Positions 11,366 through 21,336 of a DNA stretch of 64,000 nt are shown one piece after another. This DNA comes from Podospora comata (taxonomy: Eukaryota; Ascomycota; Sordariomycetes; Sordariales; Podosporaceae). Location of the stretch: the NCBI GenBank assembly GCA_017354895.1, contig CP071493.1, positions 1,364,001-1,428,000 of the forward strand. Reading direction: 5' to 3'. The translations under genes and the position numbers were made by a program. How positions within the stretch are numbered: position 1 is the first letter of the stretch; each line of letters starts with the position of its first letter. The notes beneath the pieces are model-generated. The model saw only the letters and a list, made by a program, of their open reading frames with translations. It was not told the DNA's origin and made no database searches.

Positions 11366-12908
11366 ATGGCACAATCTGCTTTTTTCGGAAGACTTACAGG
11401 GCCTGGTAAGGGAAACTCTGGGCTGCTACTTGATGAACGCAAAGGCTAAGATTCCGATAGCTAAACTAGATGCTGTGAAGCAGCTTTTGGGGTCGCTGAC
11501 AGAGGATCTTGAGACCAGCTCCCTAACACCTCAACGTTGGTTTATCTTCCCAGCGGCTCTTGAGATTGCCTCTAACAAGTTTGAAATAGGACGAGAGTCG
11601 ATCCTTGAGGAGCTGAAGATATATGGCCGGGACCCCAACTGTGCAGATCCTATCTTCACCAAGGAAGGCATCAAGACGCTAGTCAGACATGCTTTTGACA
11701 GTACGTCAGTCAACACCTCGCGCGGCGCTCTCAGGATACTTTGCAATGCTCTTCTTCTTGAACCAGAGACGCGACAAAGATTCGTCGACACTGGATATGC
11801 GGCCAAAGCAAGTGAGAAGCTGAAGGAGGATAACTCCGACGATGAGTTTCTTGTGGCTAGGCTGCTTCTTATCTCCACATACAACACCAATATCGACCTC
11901 CCCAAGCTCATTACACAGCACGGCCTGGCGGACTCCATAGCCAATCACCTCGCGAGGCACGCCAAACGACTTTCCTCGGCAAACAGATCGACCACTGCAA
12001 ATCCTATGGATCCCATGGCTCTAGAAGAAACCCTCAAGCTTACCTTCAACGTCAGCCAATTCTCTCCCAATCACCTCGCCTCTTTCGAACCAGCAATTCC
12101 TCATATTATCACTATCCTGTGTAGTCTTGACCTACCTTCCCCCCACACCAAGACCCCTCTTGGACCGCCGTTTGGACCCGCAGTCAACGCCGTCCTAAAC
12201 CTGGACCTCTCAACCCCAACCGCGAAGGAGTACCTCTACCCCGACAGCTCACCATCCAGCTTCTCGGACCGTCTCATTAAGCTCCTCTCGCTCTCTATCA
12301 AGGCCTACAAGAATCCAGATCTCGAGCAAATCGTCACTCCTCTGGTCTGCGCCCTCTCCATGGTCTACGAGCATGCCCCGGCCTCCGTCAAGCAGTCCAT
12401 TAAGTCTGCTCTCCTGCCAACAGAGAAAGATCGCGAAGACGCCCTCGGCAAGGCTGACACCTTGCAGGGCCACCTCTTGAAGAACTGGTCCAACCCCGAA
12501 GCCCCAGAGCTAGGCAAAGCGATTGCACACTTGTATTTTGACTTGTCGAATAGGGACCCGCACAAATTTGTCAAGAATGTTGGTTATGGATATGCTTCTG
12601 GTTTCTTGTTCCAGAACAACATCAGCTTCACCCCGGAGGAGCTCAACAAGGGCGGCGAGACTGAAGTGGAAGGCGAGGATGGCGTGAGGGAGATCAAGAG
12701 GCCGATCAACCCCATCACTGGGCAGTTCTTGGATACGGAAAGGGTATCTGAGCTGCCAGAGATGACGGATGAGGAGAAGGAGAGGGAAGCGGAGAGGTTA
12801 TTTGTTTTGTTTGAAAGGCTTAAGCAGACCGGCATCATCGATGTGCAGAATCCCGTGGAGCAGGCCATGCGGGAGGGACGGTTCGAGGAGCTCCCTGACG
12901 ACAAATAA
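11366..12908 (+). CDS. ric8: Ric8/synembryn, G-alpha guanine nucleotide exchange factor and chaperone
   Basis: Predicted 477-residue protein from exons 11366-11405, 11461-11535 and 11590-12908. The first intron (55 nt) joins FFGRLTG to PAKLDAVKQLLG. The second (54 nt, donor GTTGGT, branch CTAAC) is a multiple of three without stops, so it can be mistaken for coding. Removing it gives SSLTPQRRESILEELKIYG, which agrees with the family. The rest is the armadillo-like Ric8 fold with LEELKIYGRDPNCADPIFT, the RGALRILCNALLL helix and a C-terminal region ending MREGRFEELPDDK. Ric8 proteins bind and fold G-alpha subunits and act as GEFs; in Neurospora and Magnaporthe, ric8 controls growth, conidiation and cAMP signalling. 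A longer frame from 11196 exists, but its N terminus is unlike the family. Confidence 0.92.
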
Positions 12909-13140
12909 TATGGGTGCTTTTGGAGTAGCTTGGCTGTGAGGAGGGGAACGGGGGGTAGTTCAGGTGGCAAGCAACCTCATCTCGGGATGACGGTTGTTGA
13001 CGGCGACACTATCCAACAGCTGGCACCGGTTTCAGACATATCTGTTTATTCTTCGACGAGCAGGAGCATTACCTAGGCAACCACGATACCTGAAACCGAA
13101 GCTTATAAGATCCAGATTGGTCCCATGTAATAACAAAACA
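12909..13140. other. Ric8 3' region up to the tRNA-like gene
   Basis: Short spacer between the Ric8 stop and the tRNA-like gene. Nothing further is seen. Confidence 0.4.
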
Positions 13141-13282
13141 GGACGTATGGTCTAGCGGTTAAGACGTCTTGGCTGCAAAATGTTCGTTGCCTTGAAACTG
13201 TTACAATGATATGACAGGTGAAAGGGTTCGAATGATACAATGCTCCCTGAGAAGGTGCCGGGTTCGAACCCCGATACGTTCA
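13141..13282 (+). tRNA. intron-containing tRNA-like gene, Cys(GCA)-like anticodon loop, isotype uncertain
   Basis: The 5' end GGACGTA pairs with TACGTTC before A at 13282, giving a 7-bp acceptor stem with one G-U. An A box (TGGTCTAGCGG) and a B box (GGTTCGAACCC) fit a type-2 Pol III promoter, and T4/T5 runs follow at 13288-13299. A stem CTTGG at 13168-13172 can pair with CTGAG at 13247-13251, with two G-U pairs, around the loop CTGCAAA. That gives anticodon GCA at 13175-13177 and an intron of roughly 67 nt. Oddities: a C-A mismatch at the base of the T stem, a weak anticodon stem, and A rather than the T expected at position 73 of tRNA-Cys. It may be a tRNA pseudogene or another isotype. Confidence 0.5.
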
Positions 13283-13632
13283 GTTCCTTTTGGCTTTTTG
13301 GATAATCTGCCACATTTGCTCCTTCCTGCTCTTGCACTCCGGCCCTTCCCTTCCGGCTGTGGTCAAAGAAGGAGCCCGGGCTTGGCACGATAAAGTGGGT
13401 CTCCGGTCCCGAACAGTGTGGAGCTCCTCCCTCGGGGAAACTGGTGATTTCATGACGTTGCACTTTTCCGTCGCGTTCAAATTACTTTCAACTTTCCAGC
13501 CCAACAGCTCTTTTTTTGACAGCTGCAGCTTGCGAAGACTACAACGCACTACTCTTCTCTTCTTACTTCATACGGTCATTTCAGGCGATAATTTATTCAT
13601 TGGTTTATTGTTTATTTCTTCAGTACAACAAA
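13283..13632. other. MPDU1 promoter and leader
   Basis: 350 nt between the tRNA-like gene and the next ATG. Apart from the T runs, no element is recognised. Confidence 0.4.
13288..13299 (+). terminator. Pol III T-run terminators behind the tRNA-like gene
   Basis: T4 at 13288-13291 and T5 at 13295-13299, 6 and 13 nt after the discriminator base. This is the normal distance for RNA polymerase III termination. Confidence 0.45.
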
Positions 13633-14578
13633 ATGGACGCCGTACGCACCGCCCTCCAACCGATAACCCACAACCTCCCTGCCCCGATTCGGGACCTGGG
13701 CGTCTCGATCATTGGGGAGAAATGCTACAAATCTCTGCTTCTCGATATTGACGTGGAGGACACCGAATGCCTCAAGTACGCGATTAGCAAGGGTCTCGGA
13801 ATTGGCATTGTCGGCGCCTCAGCGATCGTCAAGGTGCCGCAAATTGTGAAGCTTGTCAAGTCCAAGTCCGCCTCGGGAGTCTCTTTCCTCGCCTACCTGC
13901 TCGAGACCTCGTCGTACCTGATCAGCTTGGCATACAATGTTCGGAACGGGTTCCCCTTCAGCACTTATGGCGAGACGGCCATGGTTCTCGTCCAGAACGT
14001 GCTCATCACAGTTTTGGTCCTGCACTACAGTGGAAAGGCCAGCATGGCGGGTCTGTTTGTTGCTGCTCTGGCGGCCAGCGCCGTCACGCTTTTCAACGAG
14101 CAGACCTTGGGCATGAAGGAGCTGGGTTGGTTGCAGGTTGGAGCTGGGGGCATGAGTGTGGCCAGCAAGATCCCCCAGATCGCGGCCATTTGGAGCCAGG
14201 GAGGTACTGGGCAGCTCAGTGCCTTCACTGTAAGTTCATTCGGCGGTTGCAGTGTCAAGATGGGAGAACAATATGCTGACGGCGGTGAATGAACAGGTCT
14301 TCAACTACCTCCTCGGCTCGCTCACCCGCATTTTTACCACAATTCAAGAGGTGGACGACAAGGTTATCCTATACAGCTTCGTGGCTGGCTTTGCACTCAA
14401 CTTGGTGTTGGCGCTCCAGATGGTGTACTACTGGAATGCGCCCTCGGCGAAGGCCCAGGGCAAGCGCAAGGAGGCCCTTCCCGCCAACAGCGCTCTCGCC
14501 CCTTCATACGCTGAAGTTGCGGCGACCTCGACGGCGAGACCTCGCAGCAAGGGCCCCACGACTCGCCGCCGTGGTTAG
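13633..14578 (+). CDS. MPDU1: MPDU1 homologue, PQ-loop protein for dolichol-phosphate-mannose/glucose use
   Basis: Predicted 292-residue membrane protein from exons 13633-14229 and 14297-14578. It begins MDAVRTALQPITHN. It has several hydrophobic segments and the two PQ-loop repeats that define the family: IVKVPQIVKLVKSKSASG (~residues 70-90) and SKIPQIAAIWSQGGTGQLS (~178-196). The second repeat is followed by FNYLLGSLTRIFTT across the splice junction. Family members are ER proteins needed for use of dolichol-linked mannose and glucose in N-glycan and GPI-anchor synthesis. The last ~45 residues are a basic, Ala/Ser-rich cytosolic tail. The family call is firm. Confidence 0.92.
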
Positions 14579-14762
14579 GAGCTGGATCCCTTTGTTCGAG
14601 AGTATCCAGCTCATAGGTCTTTCATGAAACGCACTGCTGGATGCCTCGTCTTTTGTACCATCGTTGGGTTTTGCTTTTGGGCGGTCAAATTCACCATCGC
14701 GGCTTCGTTTTGGGTGACCTCATTTATTACCGGGCTTCTTCTTCCAGCTATCGTGCTCCCTT

Positions 14763-15533
14763 TCAGGGTTTTTCAATGGTTTCTCTTGGTAGCCATTGGG
14801 TCTGTTCTTTGGGTGATGTGGGTTGCCGGAGCTGTTGTTCGGGCGATATGGTGTCCATATTCGCAGCGTTTCTTTGGTTTTCTGCTCCATTGGTTTTTCT
14901 TTTGATGTATGATAAGGGTTCTTTGACAGCGATACAGGGAAAATGGTCAAGTGACGGGCTCATATGAATGACATATCTTTTTACGAAACACCTCAGACCA
15001 TGGTCCAATTTTTCGACATGGGGTCCGGGAGACTGCAGCGAGAAAAACGGCTTGTCACGGACTTCCGAGTCTATGTATTGGGCAGATGTTCCGGAAGAGC
15101 CCCGCGGCTCCGGTGAGCGGAGTGTCGTATGCAAGAGACGACAGAAGCAGATCACGAGAGATATCGAAAGTGGTTGGGGCATGAAAGTGTCTGTGGTCCA
15201 GACCTCATTCGGCTTCGGATTGGACCCCGATATTCCCCGCAGTGATTTGCATAGGCACACAATGCAAGCTGCAAAAATTATTGATCCTTGACTGGGTTCG
15301 CCATCAAAGATAAGGGACATGATCTGGGAAGTCCATGTTGCATCAGCAGCCGCCGAAGGGTCTGACAGGGAACGACAATAGGGTTTCTGGGGTGGTACAT
15401 GATCAACGCCATGGAATTTGTTCAATGACTGGAGGTTTTTGGCTTGTTCCATCTTCTTTGTTGGCCACCCTTTGGGACATGCCCACCGCTCATGGCCCTT
15501 CACCGCCGCCTTTTTACGAGAAAGTTTCACCAT
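14763..15533 (-). CDS. unassigned 256-codon open frame (doubtful gene)
   Basis: A continuous open frame with an ATG at 15533-15531 in a region where no other gene is supported. The predicted protein is basic at its start (MVKLSRKKAAVKGHERW), Cys/Ser-rich in the middle and without a recognised domain, signal peptide or clear membrane segment. No family resemblance was seen. It lies tail to tail with MPDU1. It may be a chance frame; length is the only argument for coding. Confidence 0.2.
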   Translation of the reverse strand: MVKLSRKKAAVKGHERWACPKGWPTKKMEQAKNLQSLNKFHGVDHVPPQKPYCRSLSDPSAAADATWTSQIMSLIFDGEPSQGSIIFAACIVCLCKSLRGISGSNPKPNEVWTTDTFMPQPLSISLVICFCRLLHTTLRSPEPRGSSGTSAQYIDSEVRDKPFFSLQSPGPHVEKLDHGLRCFVKRYVIHMSPSLDHFPCIAVKEPLSYIKRKTNGAENQRNAANMDTISPEQQLRQPTSPKEQTQWLPRETIEKP

Positions 15534-15710
15534 CCGCAACGATAACTTCTCTTGACCCCCTGGAAGGAGGAAAGGTAGCGAGCGGTCTGGCTCTTGAAGA
15601 AACTGTTGCCAGCAACGCCAAGGATCACACTACAGCGAAACCGCAGGTCCACTATCTCTCTTTCCCCCATCCGAATGGTCTGCTGCATGGCAGCGGTCCC
15701 CCCGAGCTCC

Positions 15711-15744
15711 TTTTTTTTTTCTTTTTTTTTTGGGGGGGGGGGGG
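15711..15744. repeat. T10-C-T10-G12 homopolymer block
   Basis: Two ten-base T runs separated by one C, followed directly by twelve G. A low-complexity tract prone to length error in sequencing and in replication. Confidence 0.8.
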
Positions 15745-16311
15745 TGTGTGCTTGCGCATTGACAACTTGACAGGAGGTTTTTGGAATGCTTAGTACTGTG
15801 AAATAAATTGGAGTGCGGCGCCCCTTCCTGTGCTTTTCTCATCCCGTCTCTCGATGGCGCAATATCGATAAGCTGTCCCATGATTGCGTCAAAGAAGAGC
15901 GGTTGCGTGATCTTGCGAGCAATCTGACCTGCCATCCACACACACTTTCCTGAGACGTTTATACCCCCTTTCACGTTCTTCGTGGGGGGTTCTCTTTTCG
16001 TTTTCCCCCCTTCTTTTTTCTACGCTAGTTTGTGACATATTTCCCCCACGGAAACAAGAACAACGCCACCATCGACATTCAAAGAAGTTATTGCCTATTC
16101 GGTCCACTTACACACGGTTGAAAGTTTCCTAACTTGATATTGGGCAAATTCTTGGCGGGGCTTTCTTACGCAATTCTAGAGGCCACCACATCTCTAGGGC
16201 TGAGTTGGATACTTTGAGATACGTGGAAGGACCACAAGCAAACCCCCCAGAAGCAAGCTTATTCACACACCTTGACATCTTACTCGTCGAGAGAGACATA
16301 TATACATCACC

Positions 16312-18306
16312 ATGTCACCTGATCTCAACTCCCTCCCCGGCGCTGACAGCACCCCATCACCAACACCACCACCACCAATCAACAGCACCCGTGGAACAAC
16401 AGCTTCCAACAGCAACGGCCACCATGATGGAGAAAAACGCCCCAACATCCTCTACGTCATGGCCGACCAGCTAGCCGCCCCTCTGCTCAAGATGTACAAC
16501 CCCACCTCCCAAATCCTCACCCCCAACCTCGACGCCCTAGCTGCAAAATCGGTCCAGTTCGACTCAGCCTACTGCCCCTCTCCGTTATGCGGCCCCTCAA
16601 GAATGAGCATGATCACGGGGCAGCTCCCCATGAAGATAGGAGCGTTTGACAATGCCGCCCAGATATCAAGCGATATCCCGACTTATGCCCACTACCTTCG
16701 GCTGAAGGGGTACCACACTGTTTTGGCGGGCAAGATGCATTTTGTCGGGGATCAGCTGCATGGGTACGAGACGAGGCTGACGAGCGATATTTACCCGGGG
16801 GATTTTGGGTGGGTGCCGAACTGGGAGGAGCCGGAGACGAGGCTGGAGTGGTATCATAACGCGAGCAGCGTACTGCAGGCGGGGAGCTGTGTGAGGAGTA
16901 ATCAGCTGGATTATGATGAGGAGGTTATGTATAGGAGTAGGCAGTTTTTGTATGATTTTGTTAGGGAGGGGGAGGAGGGGAGGAGGCCGTTTGCTTTGAC
17001 GGTGAGTTTAACCCTGCGCCACGTTCGTGTTTTTGTTTCGGGGAGGGGGGAGGGGTGTATGAGTGACCCCCACGGGACCCGGGAGGGTGGTTATGATGTG
17101 GTATGCATGATGCGCTGCACATGACTACTCGGCCAGTGCCGTTGGGTCGCAGAGGAGAGGAGGGGGGGGACAATATGGGGAAACGACTGGTTATTCCAAC
17201 TACATGGTGTGCTAACGTCCACTCTCAGGTCTCCCTCACCCACCCCCACGACCCCTACACCATCGAGCAAAAGTACTGGGACCTCTACGAAAACGTCGAC
17301 ATCGACCTCCCCCGCGTGACCATCCCCCAGGAAGACCAAGACCCCCACTCCAAACGCCTTCTCAAAGTCTGCGACCTGTGGGACAATCCTTTCTCTGACG
17401 AGCAAATCAAACGGGCCAGGAGGGCGTACTACGGCGCCGTCTCGTACGTCGACGACTGCCTCGGCCAGCTCCTCGCCCTGCTCAAGCAGCTCAAGCTCGA
17501 CGAGGATACGATTGTGATCTTTTCTGGCGACCACGGGGACATGCTCGGGGAGAGGGGGCTGTGGTACAAGATGTCGTATTTTGAGAGCTCGGTGCGTGTG
17601 CCGCTTCTAGTGAGCTACCCGAAGAGGTTCGAGCCGAGGAGGGTGAGTCAGAATGTGAGCACGTTGGATATTTTGCCTACGATGTGCGATTTGGTGGGGA
17701 CGAAGCCGTGGGCGTTGTTGCCGATGGATGGGAGGAGTTTGCTGCCGCATCTGGAGGGGAGGGAGGGGGGGCATGATGAGGTTTTTGCGGAGTATACTGG
17801 GGAGGGGACTGTCAGGCCGCTGATGATGATCAGAAGGGGGAGGTGGAAGTATGTGACTTGCCCGGCGGATGGGAGTCAGTTGTTTGATTTGAGGGCGGAT
17901 CCGCTTGAGTTGAGGGATTTGGTGAAGGAGGGGGTGGTGAGGACGGATGAAGAAACAAAAGAGGTTTTTGAGGCGTTTGAGAGGAAGGCGAGGGAGAAGT
18001 GGGATTTTGAGGGGATTACGAAGGAGGTGTTGCATAGTCAGAGGAAGAGGAGGTTGGTTTGGGGGGCGTTGACGAAGGGGAGGTTTGAGAGTTGGGATTA
18101 CAATCCGATTGATGATGGGAGGGAGAAGTAAGTTCTTCTCTCTGGCGTGATGAGGATGTGTACTAATCTGTTGTGATAGATATATCCGGTCGCATATTCC
18201 TCTGGATGACCTCGAGAGGCGGGCGCGGTACCCGGCTGTGGATGAGTCCGGCCGGGAGACAGGATCGAGGATCGTGACTGATCAAGCTGGATCTCACGGG
18301 CAGTAA
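16312..18306 (+). CDS. choline sulfatase (type I sulfatase)
   Basis: Predicted 571-residue enzyme from exons 16312-17001, 17229-18127 and 18180-18306. After a ~42-residue low-complexity N terminus comes the sulfatase domain: NILYVMADQLAAP (metal-binding Asp and the Gln typical of choline sulfatases), then CGPSRMSMITGQLP, whose Cys93 in the C-X-P-S-R motif becomes formylglycine. FSGDHGDMLGERGLWYK supplies further metal and catalytic residues. The tail (GRWKYVTCPADGSQLFDL and on) is the C-terminal region of choline sulfatases. No signal peptide is seen, suggesting an intracellular enzyme that hydrolyses choline-O-sulfate to choline and sulfate, a fungal sulfur store. The first intron is long (227 nt). 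Base composition swings from C-rich to G-rich within exons 1 and 2. Confidence 0.9.
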
Positions 18307-18966
18307 ACTCTGTCGACATGTGCTGGTGGCGCTTCAACTATTACGACGGTAATGAAGAGGATGTGGTTCAACCCGGTTTCTCATAGCGAGTTTTGCTCTT
18401 GGGCGCACGATGGAGGTTCAAATGGTTAAGGTGGACGATATACGCGAAGGCATCTTGGGACATGTTTAATTTGGCGAGCGTGCTAGCATTGCTCTTTGTC
18501 AGTTATGCTGGTCAACAATACAACCGATCATGCAATCTGCACTGGTAGACCGTATATGTATCAGCGTTGATGATGTTGAGAGCAACCATTGAGAACCTTG
18601 ATGAGCCAGCTGCCTGAAAATAAAGTGGGCTAGAGATCTGCGCTAGCCAAATAAGGAAGCGACAACCCGGGCCTGTGCTCAAGCTCCCCCGCGCGTGTGA
18701 CAGAATCGCGAACTTAACCATCATCAATTGCGCTTCTCAACTTTTCCATATTTTGATCGCAACAACAGAATCCCCGACTGTAGAAATCACCAACTCTCAC
18801 CACCAATATCTAACCCTTCCCACATTCAAGTCCACTCACACCTTACCAATCCGCACTCATCACCTTTGATCTCGCGCAAACAGCAGCGCGAAAGCGCAAT
18901 ACCCAACTTCCCGCGACAGCAACACTCATCCACTGACCACAACCACTTCTCCCTCAACCGCCAAAG
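18307..18966. other. sulfatase 3' region and Med8 promoter
   Basis: 660 nt without a gene. The last ~200 nt are C/A-rich and pyrimidine-rich, as expected of a fungal leader. Nothing else is seen. Confidence 0.45.
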
Positions 18967-19931
18967 ATGGCCTCCCTAAACCTCCTCCCCGAAGACCTCA
19001 AACACCTCGACCTCCTCCGCAACCGCTTCGCGACCCTATCTCTCAACCTCTCCAACGCCCACCGCAACATGGCGCTCACCTACCCCCTCCCCTCCCAAGA
19101 ATCCCTCCAGGCCTCAGCAGCAATAATCCACTCCTCGCTGCTATCCCTCCAGTCGATCCTAACCGACAAGTCAGCCTTGTTTCACCGCATCGCTGTCCAC
19201 CCGTCTACCAACTTCCCCGGGCGCACCCAGCTAGACTTTTTGTCATCGATGCTAAGAAAAAAACCGGAACCGGAGATCGAGACGAAAATGGAGATGGGGA
19301 TGCAGAGGGCGAGGGAGGTGGGGGTTGATGAGGCGGTGTTGGCAGAGATTGCTAGGCGGAACAAGAGACGGGAAGGGGGGGATGATGAGGATTATGAGGA
19401 GGGGGGTGGTGGTGGGGGTGGGGATGGGGACGAGGGGGAGGATGAGGAGGCGAATAATGAGAAGTGGGCGGATTGCTGGTTTTTGTTTGATAGGGGGTTG
19501 AAGGAGTATATTAATGTGCAGGAGGGGAGGAGTTATACTGTGGAGGAGCAGGAGATGGGGGTTGAGAGTGTGAGGACGGGGTTGAGGAGGAATTTGTTGG
19601 AGGAGGAGGAGGAGGAGGAGAGTGATGATGAGGAAGAGGATGAAGACGAAGAAGAGGATGAGGATTTAGTTATGATGGATGGGAGTGGTGGGGGGAGGGG
19701 AGGGGTGGGACAGCAGGGGGTTGTGCAGCAGGCGAGGTACGTGGTAGGCTTCATTGACATGTTTTTGGTTATTTTGCTAATCGGGTGGCCTCCAGTGGAA
19801 ATACGGGTGTGCAGCCAGAGCACTTGTTTTGGTTGTATGCTAGGGGCCGGACAGATCTACCGCCGAGGATAGAGCTCGAGTCCAAGAGGGCGCCTGCGAA
19901 GGGGCAGGTGAAGAGACTTCCGCCTAGGTAG
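18967..19931 (+). CDS. MED8: Mediator complex subunit 8
   Basis: Predicted 301-residue protein from exons 18967-19736 and 19796-19931 (59-nt intron, branch CTAAT). The N-terminal ~130 residues match fungal Med8: MASLNLLPEDLKHLDLLRNR, then PLPSQESLQASAAIIHSSLL and HPSTNFPGRTQLDFLSSMLR. The middle is a very acidic low-complexity stretch (~residues 135-250, runs of E and D). The spliced C terminus ends with PEHLFWLYARGRTDLPPRIE, a compact segment that would be lost if the intron were retained. Med8 is part of the Mediator head module and links to Med18/Med20, coupling regulators to RNA polymerase II in the nucleus. Confidence 0.88.
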
Positions 19932-20501
19932 TGGGGTGTGTTTCTTTGCTCTTGGTTTTGGGAAAGGGGCGGCCGTTTATATATTCATCTAGCATAGCGG
20001 GGAATGGGACATGGTGTTTTGGCGACAGGTGCGTGGCTTTGATGGCTGATGGCTGTGGCTCTGAACGCCCCTTTCGAGCAGGAAGGTTTCTTCCTCCTGA
20101 GGTTAAGTCGGGTGTGGACTGGTCATGATAATCAAAGGAAAATACCCAACTTCGAAGTCATGCAATTGCTCTTCAACAAGACTTTCAGTGCTTCGCAGGA
20201 GGATTGTCATGTCATAGAAGCAGTATGCACAACTAATATATGGGAATATAATAATTTGTCTACCCAATGTAAGACATACATACTATGCCGACTTTTGTGT
20301 TACTCCGCTTCCAACGGTTGCCTACCCGTTTCAGTTGCCCTGCTTCCAACAGTTGGTTGCCTACCAATCGCCCTATTTGAGATGGCCAACCCGAAGCCCT
20401 ATTCGAGGTGGCCAACCTGACGCTTGAAAGCGTGTGGTTCTTCACATTCTCTTTTTTTTCTTTTCTTTCTATTTCCCCAAGCCATACCCCCCTTCATCAC
20501 C
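19932..20501. other. intergenic with imperfect direct repeats
   Basis: No gene. The end of this stretch holds two pairs of imperfect direct repeats, listed separately. Confidence 0.45.
20307..20416. repeat. two nested pairs of imperfect direct repeats
   Basis: GCTTCCAACGGTTGCCTACC at 20307-20326 recurs with a 4-nt insertion at 20342-20365. CCCTATTTGAGATGGCCAAC at 20371-20390 recurs with two transitions at 20397-20416. The second pair has a 26-nt period. They look like decayed local duplications just upstream of the decayed F-box-like gene. Confidence 0.65.
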
Positions 20502-21336
20502 ATGACCTTCCACCTCTTGTCCCTGCCCCAAGAGATCCGGCTCGCGATCTACCTCCAAATACTATTCGTGAACCCCCTCACCTACCACAACGACGAATGG
20601 GCCTAGCCGGGGAAACCAGCCTCGAAGCCGCCATCACCATGCATCTACGAGTCCGTAACACCCGATGAGAACGGCAGCGACGACAGGGGGTGGTGATCAA
20701 GACGTCATGGTGGTGGTGGTGGTCGTCGTCGTGACAAGTTGCCATTATTATTATCGCCCTACCGACCGCACGGGTATATCTCTACTGCCTTTTTGCAGAC
20801 TTGTCGACAGGTTTACACCGAGTGCCGGATGATGCCCTTTCGGGAAAACGAATTTGTTTTTGCGAGGTGTTACAGCTCGGGGGTTAGGCCAGGGCTAGAG
20901 TTGACGGTGAAGTTGTCGGGAGAGAGGACACACCAAAGCGGCCCAGTTCGCAAAAGTGCTCATCTGGGCCCCCCGACCTAGGGATTTGAAGATGCCCCCG
21001 CAGCTTGAGCTTGGCTCAGAACCTTCTTGGCAGCTGGACAACTTGAGATACTTGCACATGTTCACATATCAACAGGATCTCCTGGGTGCATCCTTGCCTT
21101 CTTTTCGGAGTCTTTGCGAGCGATTGCCTGGGCTTAGAGAGCTGAGGCTGCACATTAACCCTGAAGAAGAGGGACCCGTGGGTCCAGACTCGGATTGGTG
21201 GTGGGGAGAGGTGCTGGATGATAGTTTCACTGAAGAGCAGGCGCCGATACAAGCACGGAGATGGATGTGGGTTGATTGTGGACTCAGACAGCTGAAGAAG
21301 CAAGTAGGTTACGCTGTTGGAGCAAAGATTGAATGA
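20502..21336 (+). pseudogene. decayed F-box-like / 2EXR-type protein gene
   Basis: The start MTFHLLSLPQEIRLAIYLQI is typical of the large fungal family that opens with an F-box-like LPxEIRxxIY motif. The frame is closed by a TAG at 20604 and a TGA near 20690, but the same frame then carries GYISTAFLQTCRQVYTECRM and FRENEFVFARC, both typical of the family's second block. A third block (LRYLHMFTYQQD, then LPGLRELRLHIN) continues in another frame up to 21336. No plausible introns restore the blocks. It is best read as a broken member of this expanding family; there is no evidence of a partner or pathway. Confidence 0.6.

Larger units (their letters stand above)
14579..16311. other. intergenic: MPDU1 3' end and sulfatase promoter
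   Basis: 1.7 kb without a recognised gene. It contains a long but unassigned minus-strand open frame (14763-15533), a T10-C-T10-G12 homopolymer block at 15711-15744, and a hydrophobic plus-strand frame at 14624-14905 that probably lies in the MPDU1 3' UTR. Confidence 0.5.

Noticed and set aside
14624-14905. A 93-residue hydrophobic protein behind MPDU1
   Set aside because: It starts 46 nt after the MPDU1 stop and consists of T-rich sequence that gives Phe/Leu/Val codons in any frame; most likely 3' UTR.
15711-15744. Homopolymer block as the end of a retrotransposed copy
   Set aside because: No target-site duplication or element body was found beside the T/G block.
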